Part shown: one piece after another, positions 53,190-61,549 of the stretch
Position numbering within the stretch: the first letter of the stretch is position 1
Layout of the letters: each line of letters starts with the position of its first letter
Source: Planctomycetes bacterium B3_Pla
GTDB taxonomy: Bacteria; Planctomycetota; Phycisphaerae; Sedimentisphaerales; Anaerobacaceae
Assembly (NCBI GenBank): GCA_005223045.1
Contig: NJBM01000008.1
Span: forward strand, 62,001-126,000
Direction: 5' to 3'
DNA length: 64,000 nt
Position numbers and translations under genes: made by a program
The notes under the pieces: model-generated
What the model was told of the DNA's origin: nothing
Databases searched by the model: none
What the model saw: only the letters and a program-made list of their open reading frames with translations

Positions 53190-54464
53190 CTACTTTGAAT
53201 AGGCCTTTATCACCTTGGTCAGTGCATTGCCTATCTGCCGGCAGTCTTCCTCGGTGAATGTCGGGTAAGCAAAGCATGTAAAAGTGTGGCTTTGGTGCCA
53301 GACGGCATTGGGCACTTCAACTTTGCTGTAGTCCACACTGTCCGGGTTGGCATATTCTTTGGATTTGAACGGAAATCCGCTCTTCCCGAATGAATTACAT
53401 TCCTGGAAGGCCCGCTCCGTATGGCACTGAGGCCAAAACACCTTCCAGCACGGAGCGCCTTCGGCGCCGCACGCGGACACAAACCGATCTATGTCGCAAG
53501 TCATGTTCTCAATATCCAGAGAAAAAGCCATAACGTACCAGCCATTCTGCCGCTCATCGGTGTCAACCGGCGCGTATTTGACTTGAGGCAGGTCTTTTAC
53601 GGCGTCGATAATGATCCGTGCGTTGCGTCTGCGCGTCGGGAGATTCCAGGTGTCAATCCGTTCAAGCTCTGCAAGGCCGATCGCCGACTGCATTTCGGTC
53701 ATGCGGTAGTTCCATCCGACCATATTGTGAACATAAGGCAGCTTCTGTTCCAGCTCCAGAAGACTCAGCCGCTGCTTAACATCGTAACCGTGGTCGCGAA
53801 AGCTTCTTGCCTGCCAGGCCAGGTCCTCATCGTCCGTAGTCACCATGCCGCCTTCTCCGCCTGTTGTGAACGTCTTGTTCTGGCAGAAGCTGCAAGCTGC
53901 GACGTGGCCGATGGCGCCGGTCTTTTTGCCTTTGTAAGCGCCGCCAAAAGCCTCGGCGTTGTCTTCTACGACGAAGAGGTTGTGCTTTTGTGCAAAGGCC
54001 ATCACTTTGTCCATATCGCAGACATTGCCGTACAGATGCACCGGCATGATTGCTTTCGTCCGCTCGTTCACCAGTTTTTGCGCAGACTCAACGCTGATAC
54101 AATGGTCATCTATGTTTACGTCGGCAAAGCGCGGTATCGCGCCGGACTGCACGACCGAGAAACTGCTGGCAATGAACGTATAGCTCGGGACGATGACTTC
54201 GTCGCCGGGCCCGATTCCCAATGCGGTCAGGGCGATGTGCAAAGCCGAGGTACCGGTAGATGCACTGACGGCATACTTGCTGCCCTGCCATGCGGCAAAT
54301 TGCTTCTCGAACTCCATGCCTTTTGGCCCGGTCCAGTAGTTGACCTTGCCGGACCTGAGGACTTCCTCCACCGCCTTGATCGCTTTTTCATCGAAACTCG
54401 GCCAGCCGGCCAAACTGTTTGTAACGGCCTTGGGGCCGCCGTCAATCGCCAGTTTTTCGATCAT
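53190..54464 (-). CDS. DegT/DnrJ/EryC1-family PLP aminotransferase
   Basis: A 424-residue enzyme and the first gene of the minus-strand run. Motifs are 'VSASTGTSALHIALTALGIG', 'GDEVIVPSYTFIAS', 'VVEDNAEAFGGAY' and the PLP lysine in 'SFCQNKTFTTGGEGG'. The C-terminal part has 'HTFTCFAYPTFTEEDCRQIG'. It should transaminate a keto sugar or act as a related dehydratase. ATG 54464 with AAAGGG upstream was chosen over TTG 54470. The following Gfo gene suggests that keto sugars are made and aminated in sequence; this is inference. Confidence 0.88.
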   Translation of the reverse strand: MIEKLAIDGGPKAVTNSLAGWPSFDEKAIKAVEEVLRSGKVNYWTGPKGMEFEKQFAAWQGSKYAVSASTGTSALHIALTALGIGPGDEVIVPSYTFIASSFSVVQSGAIPRFADVNIDDHCISVESAQKLVNERTKAIMPVHLYGNVCDMDKVMAFAQKHNLFVVEDNAEAFGGAYKGKKTGAIGHVAACSFCQNKTFTTGGEGGMVTTDDEDLAWQARSFRDHGYDVKQRLSLLELEQKLPYVHNMVGWNYRMTEMQSAIGLAELERIDTWNLPTRRRNARIIIDAVKDLPQVKYAPVDTDERQNGWYVMAFSLDIENMTCDIDRFVSACGAEGAPCWKVFWPQCHTERAFQECNSFGKSGFPFKSKEYANPDSVDYSKVEVPNAVWHQSHTFTCFAYPTFTEEDCRQIGNALTKVIKAYSK

Positions 54465-54799
54465 TTTCAATGCCCTTTCGCAACAAAGTCACGCGGATAC
54501 GTAAGTTCTCACATCGCTCACCCATGATTTCCCGGAGTATTCCACTGTCTGATCTCAACAAAAGTAGTCCATTTCCCACGCCGAGTCAACCGTCAGTCCT
54601 GAGCTTCATGCTAAGCCCATGCAGCCGGGCCGTTCATTTCTTTGAAATCGGCTGTTGCCTAATGACAGTCAAATGGATATGATGCCGCAGTTACCGCGTG
54701 TGACACCGGGCGACATGCAATTCACCGTGTTGCAGGAGCAGTCTGGCTCCCGTTTATGTAAGAAAACGGCGATAAATTAACTGTTGGTGGACAATAAAT
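54465..54799. other. Divergent intergenic region with small hairpin
   Basis: No gene was seen in 335 bp separating the sugar run from the phosphonate cluster. GGAGC (54735-54739) and GCTCC (54746-54750) form a short dyad close to the transporter gene, a possible operator. No transcription-factor gene for this cluster was found nearby. Confidence 0.45.
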
Positions 54800-56491
54800 A
54801 TGGCAATCACCCTCACAAGGAAACATCGTTCTTGGCGTTACCGGGTTTTTGCCCTGTCGTGGCTGGCCTATGCAGGATTCTACCTGTGCCGGAAGAATTT
54901 CAGCATTGCCATGCCTTTGCTCAGCCGAGACCTCGGCTTTACAAAGGATAATTTCGCGATGCTTTTGTTCTGCTACAGTTTCTTCTATGCGATGGGTCAG
55001 TTCTACAATGGGTTCCTGTCCGACAAGTTCGGTCCTCGTCTGATTGTCGGCATCGGGCTGTTTATATCGGTGCTGGCCAACATCTTCCTGGGTTTTGGCG
55101 CGTCCCTGGTCGTATTCGCCTTGTTGCTGTGTATCAACGGAACCGGGCAATCGACCGGCTGGTCCGGGACCGTCAAGAACATGGCTCCCTGGTTTCGGCG
55201 CAAGGAACGCGGTGTAGTAATGTCCTGGTGGTCCACCTGCTACGTTGTCGGCGCAGTTGCGGCTACCGGGCTCGCGACATTCGTGGTAACGCACCCGGTG
55301 CTGCTGCGATCAGGGGACTTGATAGATCCCTCCGGTCTGGCGATCCAATTAAGCAACGAGGAGAATTCGGTTTCAAAGTATCTCACAGAACACTTCTCGC
55401 CTGAAAGCCGCCGGTTGCTCGAGGCGCACGATGGAACCGGCCCTGTTTCTCAATCGTTGCACGAAGTTTTAGTGACAGAACTGAACGGCGTAATCCAGGG
55501 ACCGTGGCTTTACGACGAGCAACGCTTTGTCGGCGTCGAGCTTTCGGAGGGAACCCGTAAGAATATACAGAACATGCTTGACAAGACCCCCGAGGAGCGA
55601 GAGCGAGAACTGAAAGGCAACAATTGCATTTACGCCAACAGAACTCTATTGGAGGAAGCCTACCCCCGGAAATTCAAGTTGAAATGGTGTCGCAGTTTCT
55701 GGGTCCCGGCAGCCTTGCTGGTGTGCATTGCAATGTGTTTCACCGGTTTCACGCGCAACAAGCCTGCCGAGGTTGGACTCTCGGAGATTGCCGAAGATGA
55801 TTTCGACAATAGCGAATCGGCGCAGAATCCAGGAACTGCGGGAGGGCCGTCCTCAAAGGAAATTCTAACAATTGTCTTGAAGAATCCTGTGGTATGGCTT
55901 ATCAGCTCTATGTATTTCTTCACGAAGATGGGGCGGTATGCAATATTCTTCTGGCTGCCGCTGTATATGGTCGAACATCTCGGCTACAGTCTTGCCGAGG
56001 CCGGTTACACCTCGATTCTCTATGAGGCAGTAGGCTTCGCCGGCATCGTAGCCGCTGGCTATGTTTCAGACAAAGTCTTCCAGGCACGGCGTATGCCTGT
56101 GGGAGCATTGGGAATGTGGGGCCTGGCAATCATCTGCTTGTTTCACCCCCGACTGGCAGCCTGGAGCCACCTTGGTAACGCAATCGGAATATCTCTAATC
56201 GGATTCTTTACTTATGGCCCTGACGCCTTGATGTCAAGCGCTGCCGCCATCGACGCAGGTTCGCCAAAGGCAGCCGGATTAGCCGCTGGCGTAATTAATG
56301 GCGTCGGCTCCCTCGGACAGATGATATCCCCTTTCGTGGTTACCTTTATAGTAAGCGTATTAGGCTGGGACAGCCTGTTTTACTTCTTCGTGATTATCGC
56401 CGCCATAGCAGGCTGTCTGCTCGCTATAAAATGGAATTGGGTCCCGGAGGCTCACAAACGGGCTGCTGAGACTGAGGAGTCCATCGGATGA
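54800..56491 (+). CDS. OPA-family (GlpT-like) MFS transporter with large periplasmic insertion
   Basis: A 563-residue polytopic membrane protein. The start resembles GlpT/UhpT transporters ('GFYLCRKNFSIAMPLLSRDL'). Arg31 and Arg379 (in 'FTKMGRYAIFFWLPLY') align with the two phosphate-binding arginines of GlpT (Arg45 and Arg269). 'GTGQSTGWSGTVKNMAPWF' is the family's middle motif. Residues about 167-297 form an insertion of about 130 hydrophilic residues between helices 5 and 6, absent from GlpT. The stop overlaps phnW by 4 bp, so it is likely the uptake system for 2-aminoethylphosphonate or a relative. That substrate is inferred from position. Confidence 0.82.
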   Translation: MAITLTRKHRSWRYRVFALSWLAYAGFYLCRKNFSIAMPLLSRDLGFTKDNFAMLLFCYSFFYAMGQFYNGFLSDKFGPRLIVGIGLFISVLANIFLGFGASLVVFALLLCINGTGQSTGWSGTVKNMAPWFRRKERGVVMSWWSTCYVVGAVAATGLATFVVTHPVLLRSGDLIDPSGLAIQLSNEENSVSKYLTEHFSPESRRLLEAHDGTGPVSQSLHEVLVTELNGVIQGPWLYDEQRFVGVELSEGTRKNIQNMLDKTPEERERELKGNNCIYANRTLLEEAYPRKFKLKWCRSFWVPAALLVCIAMCFTGFTRNKPAEVGLSEIAEDDFDNSESAQNPGTAGGPSSKEILTIVLKNPVVWLISSMYFFTKMGRYAIFFWLPLYMVEHLGYSLAEAGYTSILYEAVGFAGIVAAGYVSDKVFQARRMPVGALGMWGLAIICLFHPRLAAWSHLGNAIGISLIGFFTYGPDALMSSAAAIDAGSPKAAGLAAGVINGVGSLGQMISPFVVTFIVSVLGWDSLFYFFVIIAAIAGCLLAIKWNWVPEAHKRAAETEESIG

Positions 56492-57621
56492 AAACAGAAG
56501 GACAAACGCCCGGCGGGAAAGACAAAATCCTCTTTACGCCTGGGCCACTGACAACCAGTGAAACCGTCAAGCAAGCTATGCTGCGAGATTTGGGATCTCG
56601 CGATATTGAATTCATTGGATTAGTGCGCGATATCAGGCACAAGCTGGTTGAACTCGGGCAAGGCGACCTTGAGGAGTACACGACCGTCCTCATGCAGGGC
56701 AGCGGCACGTTTGGTCTCGAGGCAGTCATTTCATCCACGGTCCCACCGGCCGGCAAGCTGCTGGTAATCATCAACGGAGCGTACGGAAAGCGCCTTGCCA
56801 GGATCGCATCGGTGCTCAAGATCGACACCATAACGCTCGAATACGCTGAGAACACAACGCCGGACCTCAGAGAAATTGAAGCTACAATAAAGAGCGACGG
56901 CAAAATCAGCAACGTTTCAGTCGTGCACTGCGAAACCACGACTGGAATTGTCAATCCCATCGACCAAATCGGCAGAATTGTCGCTGAATCCGGCGCAAAG
57001 TATTTTGTCGATGCTATGAGCAGCTTTGGCGCAGTGCCGATCAATCTTGCCGAGTGTAATATTGACTATCTTGTCTCGTCCGCCAATAAGTGCATTGAGG
57101 GCGTGCCTGGTTTTTCATTTGTGATATGCAATCTCACCTCGCTCAGAGAAACCGCCGGCTATGCACGCAGCGTGAGCTTTGACCTGCTGGATCAGTATCA
57201 GGGCTTCGATAAGAACGGCCAGTTTCGTTTTACCCCGCCCACTCACGCGCTGGCGGCATTTCGCCAGGCACTTGCAGAACTGGAGGACGAGGGTGGCGTT
57301 GCCGCTCGGGCTGATCGTTATCGCAAAAACTACGAGACTCTTGTGGCCGGTATGAGGCGAATGGGATTCCGGGAATACCTCAGGCCCGAAGAGCAGGGAT
57401 ACATTATCACGTCGTTTCTCTATCCCGATGACCCTAAATTTTCTTTTGAGAAGTTTTATGAAAGTCTGAATCAAAAGGATTGTGTGATCTATCCCGGCAA
57501 AGTTAGTGACGCTAACTGCTTTAGGATCGGCAGCATAGGTCGGATATTCGAGACTGATGTCGAGGCTCTCCTGGCGGCCATCGGCGAGACAATCATTGAG
57601 ATGGGTGTTAAACTCAAATAA
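56488..57621 (+). CDS. phnW: 2-aminoethylphosphonate-pyruvate transaminase
   Basis: PhnW moves the amino group of 2-aminoethylphosphonate to pyruvate, giving phosphonoacetaldehyde and alanine. The 377-residue product has 'KILFTPGPLTTSETVKQAML', 'VLMQGSGTFGLEAVISSTVP', 'VVHCETTTGIVNPI', 'KYFVDAMSSFGAVPI' (Asp175 contacts PLP) and the Schiff-base lysine Lys201 in 'SSANKCIEGVPGFSF'. These are the characteristic PhnW motifs. It overlaps the transporter gene by 4 bp and the next gene's ATG begins on its stop (57621), so the three are translated as a tightly coupled set. Confidence 0.94.
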   Translation: MKTEGQTPGGKDKILFTPGPLTTSETVKQAMLRDLGSRDIEFIGLVRDIRHKLVELGQGDLEEYTTVLMQGSGTFGLEAVISSTVPPAGKLLVIINGAYGKRLARIASVLKIDTITLEYAENTTPDLREIEATIKSDGKISNVSVVHCETTTGIVNPIDQIGRIVAESGAKYFVDAMSSFGAVPINLAECNIDYLVSSANKCIEGVPGFSFVICNLTSLRETAGYARSVSFDLLDQYQGFDKNGQFRFTPPTHALAAFRQALAELEDEGGVAARADRYRKNYETLVAGMRRMGFREYLRPEEQGYIITSFLYPDDPKFSFEKFYESLNQKDCVIYPGKVSDANCFRIGSIGRIFETDVEALLAAIGETIIEMGVKLK

Positions 57622-58985
57622 TGCGATCTCAAAAGAACAGCAACGACGAGCTGAAGTCGGAAGGCGACCTGAACATCTCTCCGCATCGCCAGGTCTGGGC
57701 TAAAGAACACATTGACGCCGAGACGCAGCATTGGCTTGATCTGGACGCTAAGTATTTTCTGCATCAGTCGCTGTCAACTCCCTGTCTGAACGTTCTGTCT
57801 CACTGTGACGGCATCAATCTTGAGGATCTTCAGGGTCGCAGTCTCATGGACTTTCACGGCAATAACGTCCATCAGGTCGGGTTTGCCAACCAGCGTGTGA
57901 TTGATGCCGTCAAGGACCAAATGGAGAAACTCGCCTTCTGCACACGCCGCTACACTAACATTCCTGCAATCAAACTGGCCGAAAAGCTGGCCCAATTAGC
58001 TCCGGGGGAATTGAACAAAGTCTTGTTCGCACCGGCGGGAACGGCGGCTATCGGAATGGCCCTGAAACTGGCGCGAATGGCAACAGGCAGATTCAAGACA
58101 ATTTCAATGTGGGACTCTTTTCACGGCGCCTCGTTAGACGCCATTTCTGTCGGCGGGGAGGCTATCTTCCGCAAGGATGCCGGGCCGCTGCTGCCGGGCG
58201 CCGAGCATGTCCCGCCCCCGGACTGTTATCGCTGTCTCTGGGGATGTGAGGACAACTGCACTCTCAAATGTGCCGACTACATCGAGTATGTCTTAGCCAA
58301 GGAAGGTGATGTCGCAGCCGTGATTGCAGAGACAGTACGAAGCACATCGGTCGTTCCTCCGGCCGGTTTCTGGCAGAAAGTCCGCGAGGCGTGTGACAGG
58401 CATGGCGCGTTGCTGATACTTGACGAAATACCGCATTGCCTGGGCCGCACAGGAAAGATGTTCACCTGCCAGCACTTTGACGTTGTGCCGGACATATTGG
58501 TAATCGGCAAAGGTTTGGGCGGCGGCATTTTTCCACTGGCCGCACTGATCGCCCGTGAAGATCTGGACGTAGCGCCGGATCGCGCCCTGGGCCATTATAC
58601 CCACGAGAAGAATCCCGTAGCCTGTGCCGCGGCTATGGCGACAATCGAATATCTGGAAGAAGAGAATCTGCCGGCAAATGCCGAAAAAATGGGTGGCTAC
58701 GCTATCAAGCGCATGCGCGAAATGATGCAGCGGCACGAAATGATCGGAGCGGTCAGGGGTCTCGGGCTGCTGATGGGGATGGAGCTGGTTAAAGACCGCC
58801 GGACAAAACAACCGGCTACCGAAGAAGCCGAGCGGGTAATGTACAGCGCGCTTAGTAAAGGGTTGAACTTTAAGGTCACAATGGGCAGTATAATAACCCT
58901 GACACCTCCGTTGACGATCAGCCAATCGGAAATGGACAGGGCGTTGGACATCCTGGATGAATGTCTTGCGGAGGTCAAAGAATAG
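57621..58985 (+). CDS. pbfA: PbfA-like (R)-1-hydroxy-2-aminoethylphosphonate ammonia-lyase, class III aminotransferase fold
   Basis: A 454-residue class III aminotransferase-type PLP protein. The lysine is Lys297 in 'ILVIGKGLGGGIFPLAALI', 'ILDEI' contains the PLP-contacting Asp268, and 'FHGASLDAISVGG' is usual. A cysteine cluster at residues 202-217 ('DCYRCLWGCEDNCTLKC', CX2CX3CX3CX3C) stands out. PbfA enzymes, described as common companions of PhnW/PhnX clusters, remove ammonia from (R)-1-hydroxy-2-aminoethylphosphonate to give phosphonoacetaldehyde. The assignment rests on fold plus its place between phnW and phnX; another transaminase role is possible. Confidence 0.78.
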   Translation: MRSQKNSNDELKSEGDLNISPHRQVWAKEHIDAETQHWLDLDAKYFLHQSLSTPCLNVLSHCDGINLEDLQGRSLMDFHGNNVHQVGFANQRVIDAVKDQMEKLAFCTRRYTNIPAIKLAEKLAQLAPGELNKVLFAPAGTAAIGMALKLARMATGRFKTISMWDSFHGASLDAISVGGEAIFRKDAGPLLPGAEHVPPPDCYRCLWGCEDNCTLKCADYIEYVLAKEGDVAAVIAETVRSTSVVPPAGFWQKVREACDRHGALLILDEIPHCLGRTGKMFTCQHFDVVPDILVIGKGLGGGIFPLAALIAREDLDVAPDRALGHYTHEKNPVACAAAMATIEYLEEENLPANAEKMGGYAIKRMREMMQRHEMIGAVRGLGLLMGMELVKDRRTKQPATEEAERVMYSALSKGLNFKVTMGSIITLTPPLTISQSEMDRALDILDECLAEVKE

Positions 58986-59151
58986 TTCTCTTAATGCCCC
59001 TATTGGCAAGAGATACCAGAATTGTTACGATGTACAGACAAGTTTACGCTGCCAGGAATATGTTGATCCGTACGGTCGGGTCAAGAAGAGTTGCAAGCAA
59101 TGGGATTTGGGTTTAGCTTTGTCATTTAGGCAAACATGAAAGGAAGATTTT
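58986..59151. other. 166-bp gap inside the phosphonate cluster
   Basis: No gene is present. The length would allow a secondary promoter for phnX, but none was clear. AAAGGAAG lies just before ATG 59152. Confidence 0.35.
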
Positions 59152-59985
59152 ATGGATTATGTGTATCGAAGGACCTACAAAGGCCCGGTGAAGCTGGTTA
59201 TTTTCGACTGGGCGGGGACAACCCTGGATTACGGCTGTTACGCTCCGGCGGTGGTTTTCATCGAGGTTTTCAAACGTCGTGGAGTGGAAATTACGATGGA
59301 GCAGGCCCGCCGCCCTATGGGGCTGAAAAAGGTGGATCATATCAGGGCGATCTCCCAGCAGGACGAGGTCGCTGCTCTATGGGAAAAGGTGTGCGGTAAA
59401 GCCTGTACCGAAGCGGATGTTCAGGATATGTTCGAGAAAGATTTTGTGCCGCTGCAGGTCGCTTGCATTGCCGACTATACCGAACTTATTCCCGGGACCG
59501 TTGAAACCGTCGAGGAATTGCGGGGGCGTGGGATTAAGATAGGTTCCACTTCCGGCTACTTCACCGAGGCTATGGAGATCAACTTCCGCGAGGCCAGGAA
59601 ACAGGGTTATGTGCCTGATGTCAATGCCTGCGCCAGCGATGTTCCGGCAGGCCGGCCTGAGCCGTGGATGGTTATCAGCAACATGCAGCAGGCGAGGATA
59701 TTTCCTCCCGAAGCCGTTGTCAAGATCGATGATACGAAGCCCGGTATTGCCGAAGGTCTAAACGCCGGCACATGGACTATCGGCCTGGCCAAAACCGGCA
59801 ATGAGGTGGGACTGAATGAGAAGGAGTTGGCCGCTCTGCCCGCCGAGCAAGTAAAACGCAAAGTGGATCAGGCAGCGGACGGCCTGGCAAAGACCGGCGC
59901 TCATTATGTCGTAGAGTCCATTTCAGACGTACCTCCTGTCATTGCCGAAATCGAGCAGAGACTGAAAATGGGTGACAGACCGTGA
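59152..59985 (+). CDS. phnX: Phosphonoacetaldehyde hydrolase (phosphonatase)
   Basis: PhnX cleaves the C-P bond of phosphonoacetaldehyde to acetaldehyde and phosphate. The 277-residue HAD-superfamily protein has the nucleophile Asp19 in 'VIFDWAGTTLDYG', matching Asp12 of the B. cereus enzyme, and the Schiff-base lysine Lys60 in 'MGLKKVDHIRAIS', matching Lys53. 'IGSTSGYFTEAM' and 'VPAGRPEPWMV' complete the HAD motifs. Length is typical. It receives phosphonoacetaldehyde from both PhnW and the PbfA-like enzyme upstream. Confidence 0.95.
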   Translation: MDYVYRRTYKGPVKLVIFDWAGTTLDYGCYAPAVVFIEVFKRRGVEITMEQARRPMGLKKVDHIRAISQQDEVAALWEKVCGKACTEADVQDMFEKDFVPLQVACIADYTELIPGTVETVEELRGRGIKIGSTSGYFTEAMEINFREARKQGYVPDVNACASDVPAGRPEPWMVISNMQQARIFPPEAVVKIDDTKPGIAEGLNAGTWTIGLAKTGNEVGLNEKELAALPAEQVKRKVDQAADGLAKTGAHYVVESISDVPPVIAEIEQRLKMGDRP

Positions 59986-60038
59986 GCTCGGCGGTCGTGG
60001 CGGAGATTTGAGAACGGGTCAAGGCATCGGAGCGAATG

Positions 60039-61523
60039 ATGACTGCAAAGATTGTAGAGAACTATGTTAACGGACAGTGGGTTACGCCTGAGAATAACGG
60101 TTACCTGGATGTTGAGAATCCGAGTACGGGGCAGATCATTGCCAAAACACCGCTGTCAACCGCTGCCGAGACCAATCGAGCGATAGACGCCGCCGCCGAG
60201 GCGTTCAGGGACTGGAGCCAAACTCCCGTGGCCCGCAGGATTCAGCCTCTATATAAACTCGATAGCCTGCTCCGCGAAAACGAAGAGAAAATAGCCCGGA
60301 CTCTTGTAGAGGAGATGGGAAAGTCCCTGCCCGATGCGCGGGCTGAGATGAAGCGCATCTTCGAGAACATCGAAGTTGCCTGCGGTATGCCCGTGATGCA
60401 GCAGGGGGACAAGCTCATCGGTTCGTCCTATGACATTGACGGCGAAGTGATTCGGCTGCCAATCGGCGTTTTTGCGATGATAGCGCCGTTCAATTTCCCC
60501 GCTATGGTCCCGTTCTGGTTCCTGCCTTACGCTATCGCTACGGGCAACACCTACGTGCTCAAGGCTTCCGAACAGGTGCCTTTGACAATGCAGTTGATAA
60601 CAGAATACATAGACCAAATCGGCTTACCCAAGGGCGTGTTCAATCTTGTCAATGGAGATAAGGTTGTCGGCCGGACGCTCGTTGAAAATCCTCTTGTCAA
60701 AGGTGTTTCCCTCGTCGGCGCCACGCCTACCTGCAAAATGGTCTCGGCACAATGCGCGCAGAACCACAAACGCTGCCAGGCTATGGGCTCGGCCAAGAAC
60801 CACCTTGTGGCCATGCCCGACGCCAAGATAGACGATATGCTGCGCAACATGATCACTTCGTGCTATGGTTGTGCCGGGCAACGCTGCATGGCGGCTTCGG
60901 CGATAGTCGCCGTCGGAGACGATACGTACAGGGCCGTTTGCGAGAAGTTTGTCGAAGCCTCCAAAGACGTTCTGGTCGCCGATCCGCTGGATCCGAAGGT
61001 AGCCGACGAGCCTATGGTCATGGGGCCGGTAATTTCGGCCAAGTCAAAGCAGTTCATTCACGGCATGATCGAGACTGGTCTCAAAGAAGGCGCTACTTTG
61101 GCTCTTGACGGACGTGATTTCGAAGTGCCCGGCTGCGAGAACGGCCATTTCGTAGGCCCAACCGTGTTTACGGACGTGAAACCGGGGATGGAGATTCACA
61201 CTACCGAGATATTCGGCCCGGTAGTGGTAATCCTCAAAGCCGGCTCTCTCGATGCCGCAATAAAGATCATCAATGACCAGGAGTACGGCAACGGCGCATC
61301 GATATATACTCAGAATGGCTACTACGCCCGCAAATTCAAGATCGAGACGGACTGCGGAATGATTGGCATAAATATTGGCATTCCGGCGCCGGTGGCGTAT
61401 CTACCTTTCGGCGGCATGAAAGCCTCTCAGTTCGCGGATATCAAGGCGCAGGGCAAAGCGATTGTAAACTTCTTCACGCAGGACAAAATCATTACCGAGA
61501 GATACTGGCCCGAAAGCGGCTGA
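60039..61523 (+). CDS. CoA-acylating-type aldehyde dehydrogenase (methylmalonate-semialdehyde dehydrogenase-like)
   Basis: A 494-residue NAD-dependent aldehyde dehydrogenase. The N-terminus 'VENYVNGQWVTPENNGYLD' and the 'MGSAKNHLVAMPDAKIDD' region resemble MmsA/IolA. The catalytic Cys is about residue 283 in 'YGCAGQRCMAAS', and the general-base Glu of ordinary ALDHs is replaced by Asn ('AKNH'), as in CoA-dependent MMSDH enzymes. Adjacent to PhnX it may convert acetaldehyde plus CoA to acetyl-CoA. A phosphonoacetaldehyde dehydrogenase (PhnY-type) role is a less likely alternative given PhnX. ATG 60039 is better spaced from GGAG than ATG 60036. Confidence 0.82.
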   Translation: MTAKIVENYVNGQWVTPENNGYLDVENPSTGQIIAKTPLSTAAETNRAIDAAAEAFRDWSQTPVARRIQPLYKLDSLLRENEEKIARTLVEEMGKSLPDARAEMKRIFENIEVACGMPVMQQGDKLIGSSYDIDGEVIRLPIGVFAMIAPFNFPAMVPFWFLPYAIATGNTYVLKASEQVPLTMQLITEYIDQIGLPKGVFNLVNGDKVVGRTLVENPLVKGVSLVGATPTCKMVSAQCAQNHKRCQAMGSAKNHLVAMPDAKIDDMLRNMITSCYGCAGQRCMAASAIVAVGDDTYRAVCEKFVEASKDVLVADPLDPKVADEPMVMGPVISAKSKQFIHGMIETGLKEGATLALDGRDFEVPGCENGHFVGPTVFTDVKPGMEIHTTEIFGPVVVILKAGSLDAAIKIINDQEYGNGASIYTQNGYYARKFKIETDCGMIGINIGIPAPVAYLPFGGMKASQFADIKAQGKAIVNFFTQDKIITERYWPESG

Positions 61524-61549
61524 GCCGCGATCAACTCCCGACAGTCGGC

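Noticed and set aside
53421-54527. 368-codon open frame on the plus strand
   Set aside because: Antisense shadow of the DegT gene.
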